From positions 1,173,372 to 1,237,371 of the forward strand of contig ADAC02000001.1 in NCBI GenBank assembly GCA_000163555.2: a stretch of DNA of 64,000 bases. Direction: 5' to 3'. This stretch comes from an alpha proteobacterium HIMB114 (lineage in GTDB: Bacteria; Pseudomonadota; Alphaproteobacteria; Pelagibacterales; Pelagibacteraceae). The position numbers were made by a program, and so were the translations under genes. This document shows, piece by piece, positions 1-9,411 of the stretch (position 1 is the stretch's first letter; each line of letters begins with the position of its first letter). Under the pieces are notes generated by a model, which was given only the letters and a program-made list of their open reading frames with translations, was not told the DNA's origin and did no database searches.

Positions 1-1490
1 GAATTATAGCTAAAGCTATTAATTGCAAAGTTGATTTTGCCTCAGATCAAAAATGCAGTGAAGGCGATTTCTGTCATTGTGAGTCTATTACAAACTCTAA
101 CCATATAGATATCTTAGAAATGGATGCTGCATCCAAAACTGGTATTGATGATATAAGAGAAATTTTAGAAGCCTCAAAATATCATCCTTCCACTGCTGAG
201 TACAAAGTTTTTATAATTGACGAAGTTCATATGCTTTCAAAACAAGCATTTAATGCCTTACTAAAAACTCTTGAAGAGCCACCACCACATCTAAAATTTA
301 TTCTTGCAACTACTGAAGTAAAAAAAATTCCGGTTACAATTTTGTCAAGATGTCAAAGATTTGATCTCAGAAGAATTAAAGTTGAAGAAATGAAATCATT
401 TCTTAGAAAAATCTGTGATAAAGAAGAAGCAGATGTTGATGAAAATTCTTTAACCTTAATGTCCAAATCCTCTGAAGGATCAGTTAGAGACGCATTATCT
501 ATATTGGATCAAGCAATTATTACTTATAATTTAATGGGTGAGAAGGTTACTGAAGACAAAGTTAGAACCATGTTAGGTCTTGCTGATGATACAAAAATTG
601 TAGATTTAATGTCTTATATTGTTGAGGGCAATATCGAAAAATCAATTAATGCAGTTGAGGAAATTTTTGATATTGGAGCTGATCCCAAATTAGTACTCCA
701 TAGTTTACTAGATGTTTGTTATCTTATGACAAGAACAAAAACTCTTGGAAAAATTTCAAAAGATTTATCTGTTTCAGAGTCTGATGCTGAAAGATTGAAT
801 GTCATGGTTAAAGATTTGGACATGACTTATCTTACTATGTTATGGCATTTCTTAATTAAAGGTTTAGAAGATCTAAATTTATATCCAAATCTTTCAATTG
901 CTTTTCAAATGCTTTTAACAAGATTGTGTCATTTAAAAAATATGCCTGATCCGCAATCAGTTTATGAGAGTAAAGAGGAATCTAAAATAAATACTGAGCA
1001 TAATAAAACTTCAAATCAAAAAATTAATCTTCAATCAACAACACAAATTAAAAATGTTTCTCAAGAAATTGAAAGTCCAAAGCAAAATTTAAATCAGAAT
1101 AATCTGACTTCAAAAATTAATAGTTTTGAAGAACTCATTTCATTAGTAGAAAAAAAAAAAGAAATTGAACTTAAATTTGATCTTGAAAGAAATATAAGAC
1201 TTGTAAAATTTTCTGAAGGAAAAATTGATATTGAATTCAATGAAAAATTATCAAAAAATTTTATAAAAAACCTGACTTCACGATTATTAGAGTGGACTGG
1301 AAATAGATGGATTATTACATTATCGAAAAGTAAAGGAGATCAAACAATTTACGAAAAAAAAAATGAAGTAAAAAAAATGCTATTTGAGGATGCCAAAAAA
1401 ACTGAAATTTATAAAAAGGTTATGGAACTTTTTCCTAATGCAGAATTAACAAATGTAGAAGAGGTAGGAAAGAAAGAAGAGGATATATAA
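1..1490 (+). CDS. dnaX: DNA polymerase III subunit gamma/tau (5' end missing)
   Basis: This is the clamp-loader ATPase that loads the beta clamp at the replication fork. The frame is open from base 3, so the start and Walker A lie outside the window. The first 39 codons hold the four-Cys zinc module (N-C, K-C, then C-H-C), followed by DAASKTGIDDIREI, the Walker B/DEVHMLSKQAFNALLKTLEEPP region (split here by description) and the sensor LATTEVKKIPVTILSRCQR. The C-terminal third is lysine- and asparagine-rich and weakly conserved, as is usual for tau. An 11-A run at 1150-1160 lies in this tail; slippage there would give a shortened gamma-like product. Its stop codon directly abuts ybaB. Confidence 0.97.
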   Translation, partial: IIAKAINCKVDFASDQKCSEGDFCHCESITNSNHIDILEMDAASKTGIDDIREILEASKYHPSTAEYKVFIIDEVHMLSKQAFNALLKTLEEPPPHLKFILATTEVKKIPVTILSRCQRFDLRRIKVEEMKSFLRKICDKEEADVDENSLTLMSKSSEGSVRDALSILDQAIITYNLMGEKVTEDKVRTMLGLADDTKIVDLMSYIVEGNIEKSINAVEEIFDIGADPKLVLHSLLDVCYLMTRTKTLGKISKDLSVSESDAERLNVMVKDLDMTYLTMLWHFLIKGLEDLNLYPNLSIAFQMLLTRLCHLKNMPDPQSVYESKEESKINTEHNKTSNQKINLQSTTQIKNVSQEIESPKQNLNQNNLTSKINSFEELISLVEKKKEIELKFDLERNIRLVKFSEGKIDIEFNEKLSKNFIKNLTSRLLEWTGNRWIITLSKSKGDQTIYEKKNEVKKMLFEDAKKTEIYKKVMELFPNAELTNVEEVGKKEEDI

Positions 1491-1808
1491 ATGGATTTTA
1501 GCAAAATGCTTAAGCAGGCGCAGGAAATGCAACAAAAAATGATGGAAGCAAAAGATGGACTAAAGAATGTAATTGCAGAGGGTGTATCTGGTGGTGGAGC
1601 GATTAAAGTTCAAATGAATGGCCATTTTGAGGTAATAAAAATTGATATTAGTGATGAAATTTTAAAAGAAGAAAAGGGTGTTATGGAAGATTTAATAGTT
1701 GCCGCGACTAATAATGCAAAAAAAGAGGTTGAAGGTAAGACGCAAGAAGAAATGTCCAAACTTACTGGTGGATTTAAAATGCCACCAGGATTTAAGTTTC
1801 CGATGTAA
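1491..1808 (+). CDS. ybaB: YbaB/EbfC family nucleoid-associated protein
   Basis: This is a small dimeric DNA-binding protein of the YbaB/EbfC family; its role is thought to be nucleoid-associated, and it is almost always found between dnaX and recR. The 105 residues begin MDFSKMLKQAQEMQQKMMEA, a typical amphipathic first helix. A glycine-rich GVSGGGAIKVQMNG turn follows, and the protein ends KMPPGFKFPM, the family's usual tail. The ATG follows the dnaX stop with no spacer, which suggests translational coupling. Length and order match the family exactly, so the call is firm even though the biochemical role is poorly defined. Confidence 0.95.
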   Translation: MDFSKMLKQAQEMQQKMMEAKDGLKNVIAEGVSGGGAIKVQMNGHFEVIKIDISDEILKEEKGVMEDLIVAATNNAKKEVEGKTQEEMSKLTGGFKMPPGFKFPM

Positions 1809-1810
1809 CG

Positions 1811-2428
1811 ATGAAATTCACTGAACCTGTATTAGATAACTTAATTAGCCTAATATCACGCCTTCCCGGTTTAGGGCCAAAATCTGCAAGAAGAATTGCA
1901 TTACATCTTTTTAAGAACAAAGAAAATTTAATGAAGCCTTTAGCGGATACGCTGGGTATTGCTCATGAAAAAATTTTAAGATGTAAAATTTGTGGCGCTA
2001 TTAAATCTGTAGATGCAAATTGTACGATTAGTAAATGTGAATATATCGATAATTCTTATGATCAGCTTTGTATTGTTGAAAATATAGCGGATATGTGGGC
2101 AATGGAGGCAACGAATATTTACAAGGGTCATTATCATATTCTTGGCGGAACTTTATCGGCCTTAAATGGTTCAGATCCCGAGTCTTTATTGATTGGCTCT
2201 CTTATAGACAGAGTAAAAAAAAATAATGTTAAAGAAGTAATTATTGCAACTTCAGCAACAATCGAGGGTCAGACTACTGCACATTATATTAATGATAGTT
2301 TGAAAAACCTAAACATTAAAATTACTAAATTAGCACATGGCTTACCAGTTGGAAGCGAGATTGAATATTTAGATGATGGAACATTATTTTCAGCTTTTAA
2401 ATATAGAAATTCTATAGGAGAAAAGTAA
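1811..2428 (+). CDS. recR: Recombination mediator protein RecR
   Basis: RecR works with RecO (and RecF) to load RecA on gapped DNA. The 205 residues show the full family architecture: a helix-hairpin-helix near residues 17-34 (RLPGLGPKSARRIALHL), a four-Cys zinc finger around residues 57-75 (CKIC ... C ... C), and a Toprim domain starting LCIVENIADMWAME. The C-terminal THGLPVG-like segment appears as KLAHGLPVGSEIEYLDDGTL. The gene starts 2 bases after ybaB and ends flush with def, placing it in one housekeeping operon with dnaX and ybaB. Confidence 0.97.
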   Translation: MKFTEPVLDNLISLISRLPGLGPKSARRIALHLFKNKENLMKPLADTLGIAHEKILRCKICGAIKSVDANCTISKCEYIDNSYDQLCIVENIADMWAMEATNIYKGHYHILGGTLSALNGSDPESLLIGSLIDRVKKNNVKEVIIATSATIEGQTTAHYINDSLKNLNIKITKLAHGLPVGSEIEYLDDGTLFSAFKYRNSIGEK

Positions 2429-2944
2429 ATGTCAGTGTTAGAAATTCTAAAAGAGCCAGATCCAATTCTTAGAAAAAAGTCTGACGAAGTTTCAAAAGTT
2501 GATAATGATATTAGAGCGTTGATGGATAATATGTTAGAGACGATGTATCAAGCACCAGGTATTGGGCTTGCAGCACCTCAAGTTGGAATTTTAAAGAAAG
2601 TAATTGTTATAGATCTTGCAAAAGAGGATGAGCCAAAAAAACCATTATTTATTGCAAATCCAAAAATTATTTGGAAGTCTGATGAATTAAGTTCTAGGGA
2701 AGAAGGATGCTTATCTATCCCTGGATACTTTGCGGAAGTAGTTAGACCTACAAAATGCAAACTTCAGTATCTTGATTATGATGGCAAGCAACAAGAGATT
2801 GAAGCTGAAGATCTCCTATCTACTTGCATTCAGCATGAAGTGGATCATTGTGATGGTGTACTTTTTATCGATTATTTATCAAAGTTAAAAAAAGATATGA
2901 TTATAAAAAAATTAATTAAAGCAAAAAAAGAACAACAAGTTTAA
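2429..2944 (+). CDS. def: Peptide deformylase
   Basis: Removes the N-formyl group from nascent proteins; a cytoplasmic metalloenzyme. All three diagnostic motifs are present in the 171 residues: GIGLAAPQVG, EEGCLSIPG (metal-ligand Cys) and QHEVDHCDG (HExxH with the two His ligands and catalytic Glu). The start ATG follows the recR stop immediately. It is followed 13 bases later by fmt, the standard def-fmt pairing that links formylation of initiator tRNA to deformylation of product proteins. Confidence 0.97.
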   Translation: MSVLEILKEPDPILRKKSDEVSKVDNDIRALMDNMLETMYQAPGIGLAAPQVGILKKVIVIDLAKEDEPKKPLFIANPKIIWKSDELSSREEGCLSIPGYFAEVVRPTKCKLQYLDYDGKQQEIEAEDLLSTCIQHEVDHCDGVLFIDYLSKLKKDMIIKKLIKAKKEQQV

Positions 2945-2957
2945 TAATCGAAATATT

Positions 2958-3848
2958 ATGAAAATAGCATTTATGGGAACACCAAGTTTTGCTGTTCCTG
3001 CACTTAAAAAAATTAATGAAGTCTTTAAAGTTGATACTGTATTTACTCAACCTCCAAGAAAATCTAAAAGGGGAATGAAGGAGTTATCGAGCCAAGTTCA
3101 TGAAATATCAAACCAATTAAATTTAGACGTCAGAACGCCAAATCGATTAAATGATGATTTAGAATTTTTTAAATCAAAAAAATTTAGTTTAGTAGTTGTA
3201 GCTGCCTATGGACAAATTATACCAGATGATTTTTTAAAAGAATGTTTGTTTATTAATATTCATGCATCGCTTTTACCAAGCTGGAGGGGTGCAGCTCCTA
3301 TACAGCGGTCATTAATGAATAAAGATAAATCTACAGGGATTTCTATAATGAAAATTGAAAAAGAGCTTGATAGTGGACCAGTTTTACTAAAACAAAGCCT
3401 TCCAATAAATATTTACTCTAAGTATGGGGATGTTGAGCATAAACTCTCCGAAATCGGATCAGATTTAATTGTAAAAGCTATTGAGCTTATAAATGAGGGG
3501 AAATATGAATTTAAAGAACAAAATCATAATTTAAAAACATATGCTAAAAAAATTACAAAGGAAGATGAAAAAATTATTTGGAACATGGAAGCCGAAACTG
3601 TTGTTGCTCGCATACATGCGCTAGCTCCAAGCCCTGGGTCATATTTTGATTATAATAATGAAAAATTAAAAATATTCGAGTGTAAGTTATCAGATAAAAT
3701 AGCGGAAAAACCAGGTCATATTCATATTGTAGATGAACGCCTTTTTATTGCATGCAAAGATAAATACATTGAAATTTTAGAAATCCAAAAGCCCGGTAAA
3801 AATAAACAAAAAATTAAAGAGTTTCTAAAAGGTTATAAATTTAATTGA
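2958..3848 (+). CDS. fmt: Methionyl-tRNA formyltransferase
   Basis: Formylates Met-tRNAi using 10-formyl-THF. The N-terminal catalytic domain starts MKIAFMGTPSFAVPAL and carries the signature INIHASLLPSWRGAAPIQ, with the catalytic Asn, His and downstream Asp in ELDSGPVL. A C-terminal OB-like domain begins near residue 205 and includes the IHALAPSPGSYF segment. Its 296 residues are slightly short of the usual 310 or so, mostly in the C-terminal domain. The stop overlaps the truA start (TGATG), so the two are probably translationally coupled. Confidence 0.96.
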   Translation: MKIAFMGTPSFAVPALKKINEVFKVDTVFTQPPRKSKRGMKELSSQVHEISNQLNLDVRTPNRLNDDLEFFKSKKFSLVVVAAYGQIIPDDFLKECLFINIHASLLPSWRGAAPIQRSLMNKDKSTGISIMKIEKELDSGPVLLKQSLPINIYSKYGDVEHKLSEIGSDLIVKAIELINEGKYEFKEQNHNLKTYAKKITKEDEKIIWNMEAETVVARIHALAPSPGSYFDYNNEKLKIFECKLSDKIAEKPGHIHIVDERLFIACKDKYIEILEIQKPGKNKQKIKEFLKGYKFN

Positions 3849-4585
3849 TGCATCGTTATAAAGCTGTTGTTGAATATAATGGTACAGATTTTGAGGGTTG
3901 GCAGTCACAACCCAGTGGAAATACAGTTCAACAAATAATAGAGAAATCTTTTCTAGAAATACAATTAAATAAAACAAAAATTTTTGGCTCAGGAAGAACA
4001 GATTCAGGTGTTCATGCTACAGGACAAGTTTTTCACTTTGATTATGAGGATAAACTTGATTGTAAAAAAATATTACTTGGACTTAATCATTTTTTAAAAA
4101 AAAAAAATATAAGTGTATTATCTTTAGATTTCACAAATAATAATTTCGACTCTCGTAGAGATGCAAAATTAAGAACATACACATATAAAATCTTAAACCG
4201 CATAGCTTCGCCGGTAATTCTAGAAAATCAGGTTTGGCATGTAATAAAAAATTTAGATTTTAAATTAATGCAGAAGGCTTCTCAAATATTTCTTGGATCA
4301 CACGATTTTACAACCTTTAGAGCTTCTTCTTGTGAAGCTACATCTCCAATCAGAGAAATCATTTATTCAGAATTAAAGAAAAATAATGATCAAATCATTT
4401 ATATAGTTAAATCAAGATCATTTCTGCAGCATCAAGTAAGGTCTATGGTTGGTGCCATTAAATTTGTTGGAGAAAAAAAATGGTCATTGAAAGATCTTGA
4501 TGAAGCTTTAAAATCAAAAAATAGAAATAATTGTGCAACACCTGCACCTGCATGTGGTTTGTATTTAGAAAACGTTGAATACTAA
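3848..4585 (+). CDS. truA: tRNA pseudouridine(38-40) synthase TruA
   Basis: Isomerises uridines 38-40 in the anticodon arm of tRNAs. The catalytic Asp lies in GSGRTDSGVHATGQVFHF, the hallmark of the family, and FRRDAKLRTYTY-like and SFLQHQVRSMVGAI segments follow. I place the start at the ATG of 3848 rather than the upstream TTG at 3845; it overlaps the fmt stop. Full length is 245 residues, normal for TruA. A long A run near 4096-4107 encodes a Lys stretch and shows that such homopolymers are common in this genome. Confidence 0.95.
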   Translation: MHRYKAVVEYNGTDFEGWQSQPSGNTVQQIIEKSFLEIQLNKTKIFGSGRTDSGVHATGQVFHFDYEDKLDCKKILLGLNHFLKKKNISVLSLDFTNNNFDSRRDAKLRTYTYKILNRIASPVILENQVWHVIKNLDFKLMQKASQIFLGSHDFTTFRASSCEATSPIREIIYSELKKNNDQIIYIVKSRSFLQHQVRSMVGAIKFVGEKKWSLKDLDEALKSKNRNNCATPAPACGLYLENVEY

Positions 4586-4586
4586 A

Positions 4587-6521
4587 ATGGAAAATAAATT
4601 ATTATGGAGCGCAGATAAAGCCAGAAAGAAAAATTCTAGTATAAAAAATTTTGCTGATAAAATTTCTCAGAAATATAAAATTGATTTTAGTGATGACTTT
4701 TTAAAATTACATGATTGGTCAATTAAAAATCCTTCTAATTTTTGGAGTGAGTATTGGGATTATGCAAATATTATTGGAAAAAAAGGTAATAAAATAATAG
4801 ATAGTGATAAAGTTTTTTACAAAAATAAATTTTTTTCTGACTCTAAAATAAATTTTGCAGAAAACTTATTAATTAAAAATAATAATGATATTGCAATTCA
4901 TTCATTAAAAGAAAATGGTTTAAATGAGTCTGTTACTTGGAAAGAGCTTCGTAAAAAAGTTTTTAAAATTTCATCTTTTTTAAATAAAATTGGATTAGTT
5001 AAAAATGATCGTGTTGCAGCATATGTGCCCAATGTTATTGAAACAGTAATAAGCTTTTTAGCAGCTGCTAAAAATGGATGTATATGGTCAAGTTGTTCAC
5101 CAGATTTCGGCATTCAAGGTATAGTAGATCGCTTTAAACAAATAGAGCCAAAAGTTCTTTTTACTTGTGATTATTATTTTTATAATGGGAAAAAAATTGA
5201 TGTCCTCAATAGGATTCCAGACATTTTAAAACAAATACCCTCAATAAAAAAAGTTATAGTTTTTAGTTACAACAAGTCAGACTCTACAAAACATGATTAC
5301 GATAAATTTGATGAAATTTTAAAGGCATCCGATGAAAACAGTAATTTTGAAAGATTTGAATTTAATCACCCTATTTACATTTTATATTCTAGCGGGACTA
5401 CAGGGATTCCAAAGTGTATCGTACATGGCGCTGGCAATGCTTTAATTGAACAAAAAAAGGAACTATCGATTCATTGCGATGTAAAAGAAAACGATAAAGT
5501 TTTTTATTTCACAACCACTGGATGGATGATGTGGAATTGGCAAGTTGCAGCTTTATCATGTGAGGCATCAATATATTTATATGATGGTTCACCTTTTTAT
5601 CCCTCTCTTGATGTATTGATTAAATATTGTGAAAAAAATAAATTCACATTATTTGGTGTTGGTGCAAAATATATTGACCATCTAAAGAATGAAAAATTTG
5701 ATGGTTTAAAGTACGATTTAAGTAATCTAAAAACTATTACATCTACAGGATCACCTTTGGTTAGTGAAAGTTTTGAATATATTTATAAAAATATTAAAGA
5801 AGATGTTCATTTGTCATCAATTAGTGGAGGAACGGATATTGTTGGATGTTTAGTAATTGGCAATGTCTTGCAATCTGTTTATGCAGGAGAAATTCAAAGT
5901 CCAAGTTTGGGAATTGAAATTGATATTCTAGATGACGATGGAAATAGTATTTTGAGTAATGAAAAAGGAGAATTGGTTGTTAAAAAACCTTTTCCTTCAA
6001 TGCCTGTAAAGTTTTGGAATGATTCTGATGAGACAAAAATCAAATCTGCATATTTTGAAAAATATAATAATATTTGGCATCACGCTGACTATATTCAAAA
6101 AACTAAAAATAAGGGATATATAATTTATGGAAGATCAGATGCCACATTAAAGCCTGGAGGAGTTAGGATTGGAACTGCAGAAATTTATAGACAGGTTGAA
6201 AGTTTTGAGGAAATTTCAGAAGCTTTGGTTGTCGGACAAGACCATAATGATGATGTAAGGATCGTGCTCTTTGTTAAGCTTAAAGAGGAATTGATTTTAA
6301 ATGATGAATTAATAAAGAATATTAAATCTAAAATTAGAAAAAATTGTTCGCCAAGACATGTTCCTTCAATTATTAAAAGTTGCCCAGATATTCCAAGAAC
6401 CAAAAGTGGAAAAATTGTAGAAATTGCAGTTAGAAAAATTTTAAATAAACAAAAAATTAATAATATAGAAGCTCTTGCAAATCCAGAAGCATTAGAGTTT
6501 TTTGAAAACTTAAAAATTTAA
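4587..6521 (+). CDS. Acetoacetyl-CoA synthetase (acetoacetate-CoA ligase)
   Basis: An adenylate-forming enzyme that activates acetoacetate, linking ketone-body or polyhydroxybutyrate-type carbon to central metabolism. The 644 residues match the family's usual length. Motifs seen are LYSSGTTGIPKCIVHG (phosphate loop), TTTGWMMWNW, a SGGTDIVG motif, YGRSDATLKPGGVRIG, and the C-terminal catalytic lysine in RTKSGKIVE. The ATG at 4587 sits 1 base after truA; the earlier TTG would overlap truA. It closes the + strand block and converges on the HDAC-like gene with a 4-base overlap. Acetoacetate specificity comes from the N-terminal WSEYWDYANIIG-type region. Confidence 0.88.
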   Translation: MENKLLWSADKARKKNSSIKNFADKISQKYKIDFSDDFLKLHDWSIKNPSNFWSEYWDYANIIGKKGNKIIDSDKVFYKNKFFSDSKINFAENLLIKNNNDIAIHSLKENGLNESVTWKELRKKVFKISSFLNKIGLVKNDRVAAYVPNVIETVISFLAAAKNGCIWSSCSPDFGIQGIVDRFKQIEPKVLFTCDYYFYNGKKIDVLNRIPDILKQIPSIKKVIVFSYNKSDSTKHDYDKFDEILKASDENSNFERFEFNHPIYILYSSGTTGIPKCIVHGAGNALIEQKKELSIHCDVKENDKVFYFTTTGWMMWNWQVAALSCEASIYLYDGSPFYPSLDVLIKYCEKNKFTLFGVGAKYIDHLKNEKFDGLKYDLSNLKTITSTGSPLVSESFEYIYKNIKEDVHLSSISGGTDIVGCLVIGNVLQSVYAGEIQSPSLGIEIDILDDDGNSILSNEKGELVVKKPFPSMPVKFWNDSDETKIKSAYFEKYNNIWHHADYIQKTKNKGYIIYGRSDATLKPGGVRIGTAEIYRQVESFEEISEALVVGQDHNDDVRIVLFVKLKEELILNDELIKNIKSKIRKNCSPRHVPSIIKSCPDIPRTKSGKIVEIAVRKILNKQKINNIEALANPEALEFFENLKI

Positions 6522-7441
6522 TTTTCAATTAAAGCTTTAACATGTTCATAGGCACTTTCTTTAAGCGCATCAAGATCATAACCACCTTCCAAGATTGAAA
6601 CTATTCTGCCATCGCAAATGTTATCGGCTACATTCATAATTCTTTTGGTAATTTCATAAAAGTCCTTAGACTTTAGATTTACTTGTGCCAATGGATCTTT
6701 TTGATGAGCATCAAAACCTGAAGATAGCAATATAAATTCAGGGTTAAAACTTTTTAATTTTTTTAAAACATTCTCAAAACTATTAAAATATATATCACTC
6801 GATGTTCCAGGATCTAAAGGAATATTTAATATATTATTAGATGCACCTTTCTCATTTACAGAACCTGTTCCAGGATAAAAAGGATATTGGTGTGTTGAAA
6901 TATATAATACGTTAGAATTATTATAAAAAATTTCCTGCGTCCCATTTCCATGGTGAACATCATAATCAATAATTGCAACTTTTTTATATTGATAATAATG
7001 TAGCAAGTAAGCAGCACCGACAGCAACATTATTATATATACAAAATCCCATCGCTTTATCACTTTCAGCATGATGTCCCGGAGGTCTTACTGAGCAAAAT
7101 GTATTTTTAAATTCTTTATTAACAACTTGATCAATACCTAGGATTATTGAACCTACAGCATCTAAGGCAGCTTCTTTAGATCCTGGAGATACTATTGTAT
7201 CTCCATCTAAAAATTGAATTCCATTTTTTGGAAATGAAATAGAAATTTTTTCTAAATAGTTTTTTTTATGAACTTTTTCAATTATAGTATGATCAAATAA
7301 TTTTGGTTCAAACCATCTAATTTGTTTTTCAAGTTTTTTTAGTTCTTCGTTAACTACTTTGACTCGATCTACTCTCTCGGGATGGCCTGGTCCTGTATCA
7401 TGATTTTGATATGTTAATGATGTAATGACTGAAGTTTTCAA
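6518..7441 (-). CDS. Histone deacetylase family protein (amidohydrolase)
   Basis: A class II HDAC/acetylpolyamine amidohydrolase-like zinc enzyme. It carries the His-His charge relay in RPPGHHAESDKAMGFC, the zinc ligands in IDYDVHHGNGTQ and the Asp in SSGFDAH, with a conserved C-terminal ILEGGYDL. At 307 residues it is a single complete domain. In bacteria such proteins deacetylate polyamines, proteins or small molecules; the substrate cannot be read from sequence. It overlaps dapE by 4 bases and is the last gene of the dap/arg minus-strand block. Confidence 0.9.
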   Translation of the reverse strand: MKTSVITSLTYQNHDTGPGHPERVDRVKVVNEELKKLEKQIRWFEPKLFDHTIIEKVHKKNYLEKISISFPKNGIQFLDGDTIVSPGSKEAALDAVGSIILGIDQVVNKEFKNTFCSVRPPGHHAESDKAMGFCIYNNVAVGAAYLLHYYQYKKVAIIDYDVHHGNGTQEIFYNNSNVLYISTHQYPFYPGTGSVNEKGASNNILNIPLDPGTSSDIYFNSFENVLKKLKSFNPEFILLSSGFDAHQKDPLAQVNLKSKDFYEITKRIMNVADNICDGRIVSILEGGYDLDALKESAYEHVKALIEN

Positions 7442-8598
7442 TTAAAAAAACTTTTAATAATTTTAAGATATATAGATTTTAATTTTTTCATATCTTTAAT
7501 AGATGATCTTTCATCTACTTGATGCATAGTATTACCAACCAAACCAAATTCAATGCAAGGTGCTATGTCTTTAATAAATCTAGCATCAGATGTTCCTCCA
7601 ATAGTAGATAGCACTGTATTTTGTTTTGTCTCTTTTTTTATAATACTTTGAATTTTTTTTACTGTCTGATTAGGTTTAGTTAAAAATGCCGTACCAGTTC
7701 CTTGAAATTGAATTTGAGTTTTGCATTTATATTTTTTTTCATACTTTTTTATAATTTTTGAAATGTATTTTTTTAAAGAACTAAAGGTATGAAGTGTATT
7801 ATATCTTATATTGAATGTAGCACTCGCTTTTGCGGGAATGACATTATCAGCTGAATTATCAATGCTAATTTTTGTGATTTCTAGGTTAGAAGGTTGAAAG
7901 TTTTTGTTTCCTTTATCTAAAGCTTTAGATTTTAATTCATCCAAAATTTTAATTATAGGAGTTGCAGGATTTAAAGCTTCTAGAGGATAAGCAATGTGCC
8001 CTTGTTTTCCAATAACAGTTAAATGAGTTGTAATACTTCCTCGTCTTCCAATTTTCATCATTTGACCTAATTTACTTCTATTAGATGGTTCCCCAACAAT
8101 ACAAAAATCAATTTTTTCTTTCTTCTTTTTTAAATACTCAACAACTTTTTTTGTTCCATTAATAGCAACACCCTCTTCATCCCCTGTGATCAAAAAACTT
8201 ATAGAACCTTTAAATTTTTTATTTTCTTTTAAAAATTGACTTACCGCAGCTATAAAACATCCAATGCAGCCTTTCATATCACTTACACCTCTTCCATAAA
8301 GGTAGCCTTTTTTTATTTTGGCCCCAAAAGGATTGTTAGACCATGAAGAAACATCCCCAGCTGGCACAACATCTGTATGACCAGCAAAACATAAGTTGGG
8401 CGATTGGTTTCCGTATTTTGCGTAAAGATTAACTATTTTGTCTGTTCCTTTTTCTTGGAATGACATTAACTTACATTTAAACCCAAGCTTTTTTAAATGT
8501 TTTACGACAACATTCATTGCCCCTAAATCTTTTGGAGTAACGCTTGGTTTTTTAATTAGCTCTTGAGTAAATCTAATTTCATCAATTAGCTTACTCAT
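7438..8598 (-). CDS. dapE: Succinyl-diaminopimelate desuccinylase
   Basis: Hydrolyses N-succinyl-LL-diaminopimelate in the succinylase branch of lysine and peptidoglycan-precursor synthesis. It is an M20 dizinc peptidase fold: FAGHTDVVPAGD (His ligand and Asp), GVSDMKGCIG (bridging Asp), and GDEEGVAINGT (catalytic Glu-Glu). The C-terminal GGTSDARFI and the final His ligand in NTMHQVDER are present. I start at ATG 8598; a TTG lies one codon upstream. It directly follows dapD, the enzyme that makes the succinylated intermediate. Confidence 0.95.
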   Translation of the reverse strand: MSKLIDEIRFTQELIKKPSVTPKDLGAMNVVVKHLKKLGFKCKLMSFQEKGTDKIVNLYAKYGNQSPNLCFAGHTDVVPAGDVSSWSNNPFGAKIKKGYLYGRGVSDMKGCIGCFIAAVSQFLKENKKFKGSISFLITGDEEGVAINGTKKVVEYLKKKKEKIDFCIVGEPSNRSKLGQMMKIGRRGSITTHLTVIGKQGHIAYPLEALNPATPIIKILDELKSKALDKGNKNFQPSNLEITKISIDNSADNVIPAKASATFNIRYNTLHTFSSLKKYISKIIKKYEKKYKCKTQIQFQGTGTAFLTKPNQTVKKIQSIIKKETKQNTVLSTIGGTSDARFIKDIAPCIEFGLVGNTMHQVDERSSIKDMKKLKSIYLKIIKSFFN

Positions 8599-8601
8599 CA
8601 A

Positions 8602-9411
8602 TTAATCTCTTAGTAAATCGTTTATAGAAGTTTTGCTTCTAGTTTTTTCATCAACTGTTTTTACAATTACAGCACAGTATAAACTAGGTCCTTTTCCATT
8701 TTTATCAGGAAGAGATCCGGGCACGACAACTGAGTAAGGAGGAATTTTTCCATAAATAGTTTCCCCAGTTTCTCTGTTTATGATTTTTGTAGATTGACCT
8801 ATAAACACACCCATAGAAATCACTGATCCTTCTCCAACTATAACACCTTCAACAATTTCTGATCTTGCTCCAATAAAACAGTTATCTTCAATGATCGTTG
8901 GATTAGCTTGCATAGGTTCTAAAACTCCACCAATTCCAGCACCGCCTGAAACATGGCAATTTTTTCCAACCTGCGCACATGATCCTACTGATGCCCATGT
9001 ATCAATCATAGTTCCTTCATCCACATATGCTCCTACATTTACAAAAGAAGGCATTAGCACCACGTTCTTAGCAATGTAAGAACCATGTCTTACTACTCCA
9101 TTCGGAACCATTCTGAAATTCGCTTCTTTAAATTCTGCATGCCCCCAACCAGCAGTTTTACCTTTGACTTTATCCCACCATGTTGCATATGGGCCAGCAA
9201 GAGTTTGCATTTCATTTGTTTTAAAGCTTAATAAAATTGCTTTTTTGATCCATTGATGCACAACCCACTCATCACCTTTTTTTTCCGCAACTCTGATATC
9301 TCCCTTATCTACTTTTTCTATAGTTGTCGTTATTGCATCTAATATTGATTTATCTGAATTGCCGTCAATTTTTGCTCGGTTTTCCCAAGCATCATTAATA
9401 ATTTTTTCCAT
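8602..9411 (-). CDS. dapD: 2,3,4,5-tetrahydropyridine-2,6-dicarboxylate N-succinyltransferase
   Basis: Transfers succinyl from succinyl-CoA to tetrahydrodipicolinate, the step before the aminotransferase and DapE. The 269 residues begin with the helical N-domain ([15 protein letters not shown]). A left-handed beta-helix of hexapeptide repeats follows from about residue 100, including [20 protein letters not shown] and [19 protein letters not shown]. Length and the C-terminal NDLLRD match the family. It overlaps the upstream HAD gene by one base and precedes dapE, so the two act as a lysine-pathway module. Confidence 0.97.
   Translation of the reverse strand: MEKIINDAWENRAKIDGNSDKSILDAITTTIEKVDKGDIRVAEKKGDEWVVHQWIKKAILLSFKTNEMQTLAGPYATWWDKVKGKTAGWGHAEFKEANFRMVPNGVVRHGSYIAKNVVLMPSFVNVGAYVDEGTMIDTWASVGSCAQVGKNCHVSGGAGIGGVLEPMQANPTIIEDNCFIGARSEIVEGVIVGEGSVISMGVFIGQSTKIINRETGETIYGKIPPYSVVVPGSLPDKNGKGPSLYCAVIVKTVDEKTRSKTSINDLLRD

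Noticed and set aside
4090..4110. Long A run in truA as programmed slippage
   Set aside because: It encodes Lys within a conserved single-product enzyme; most likely composition-driven.
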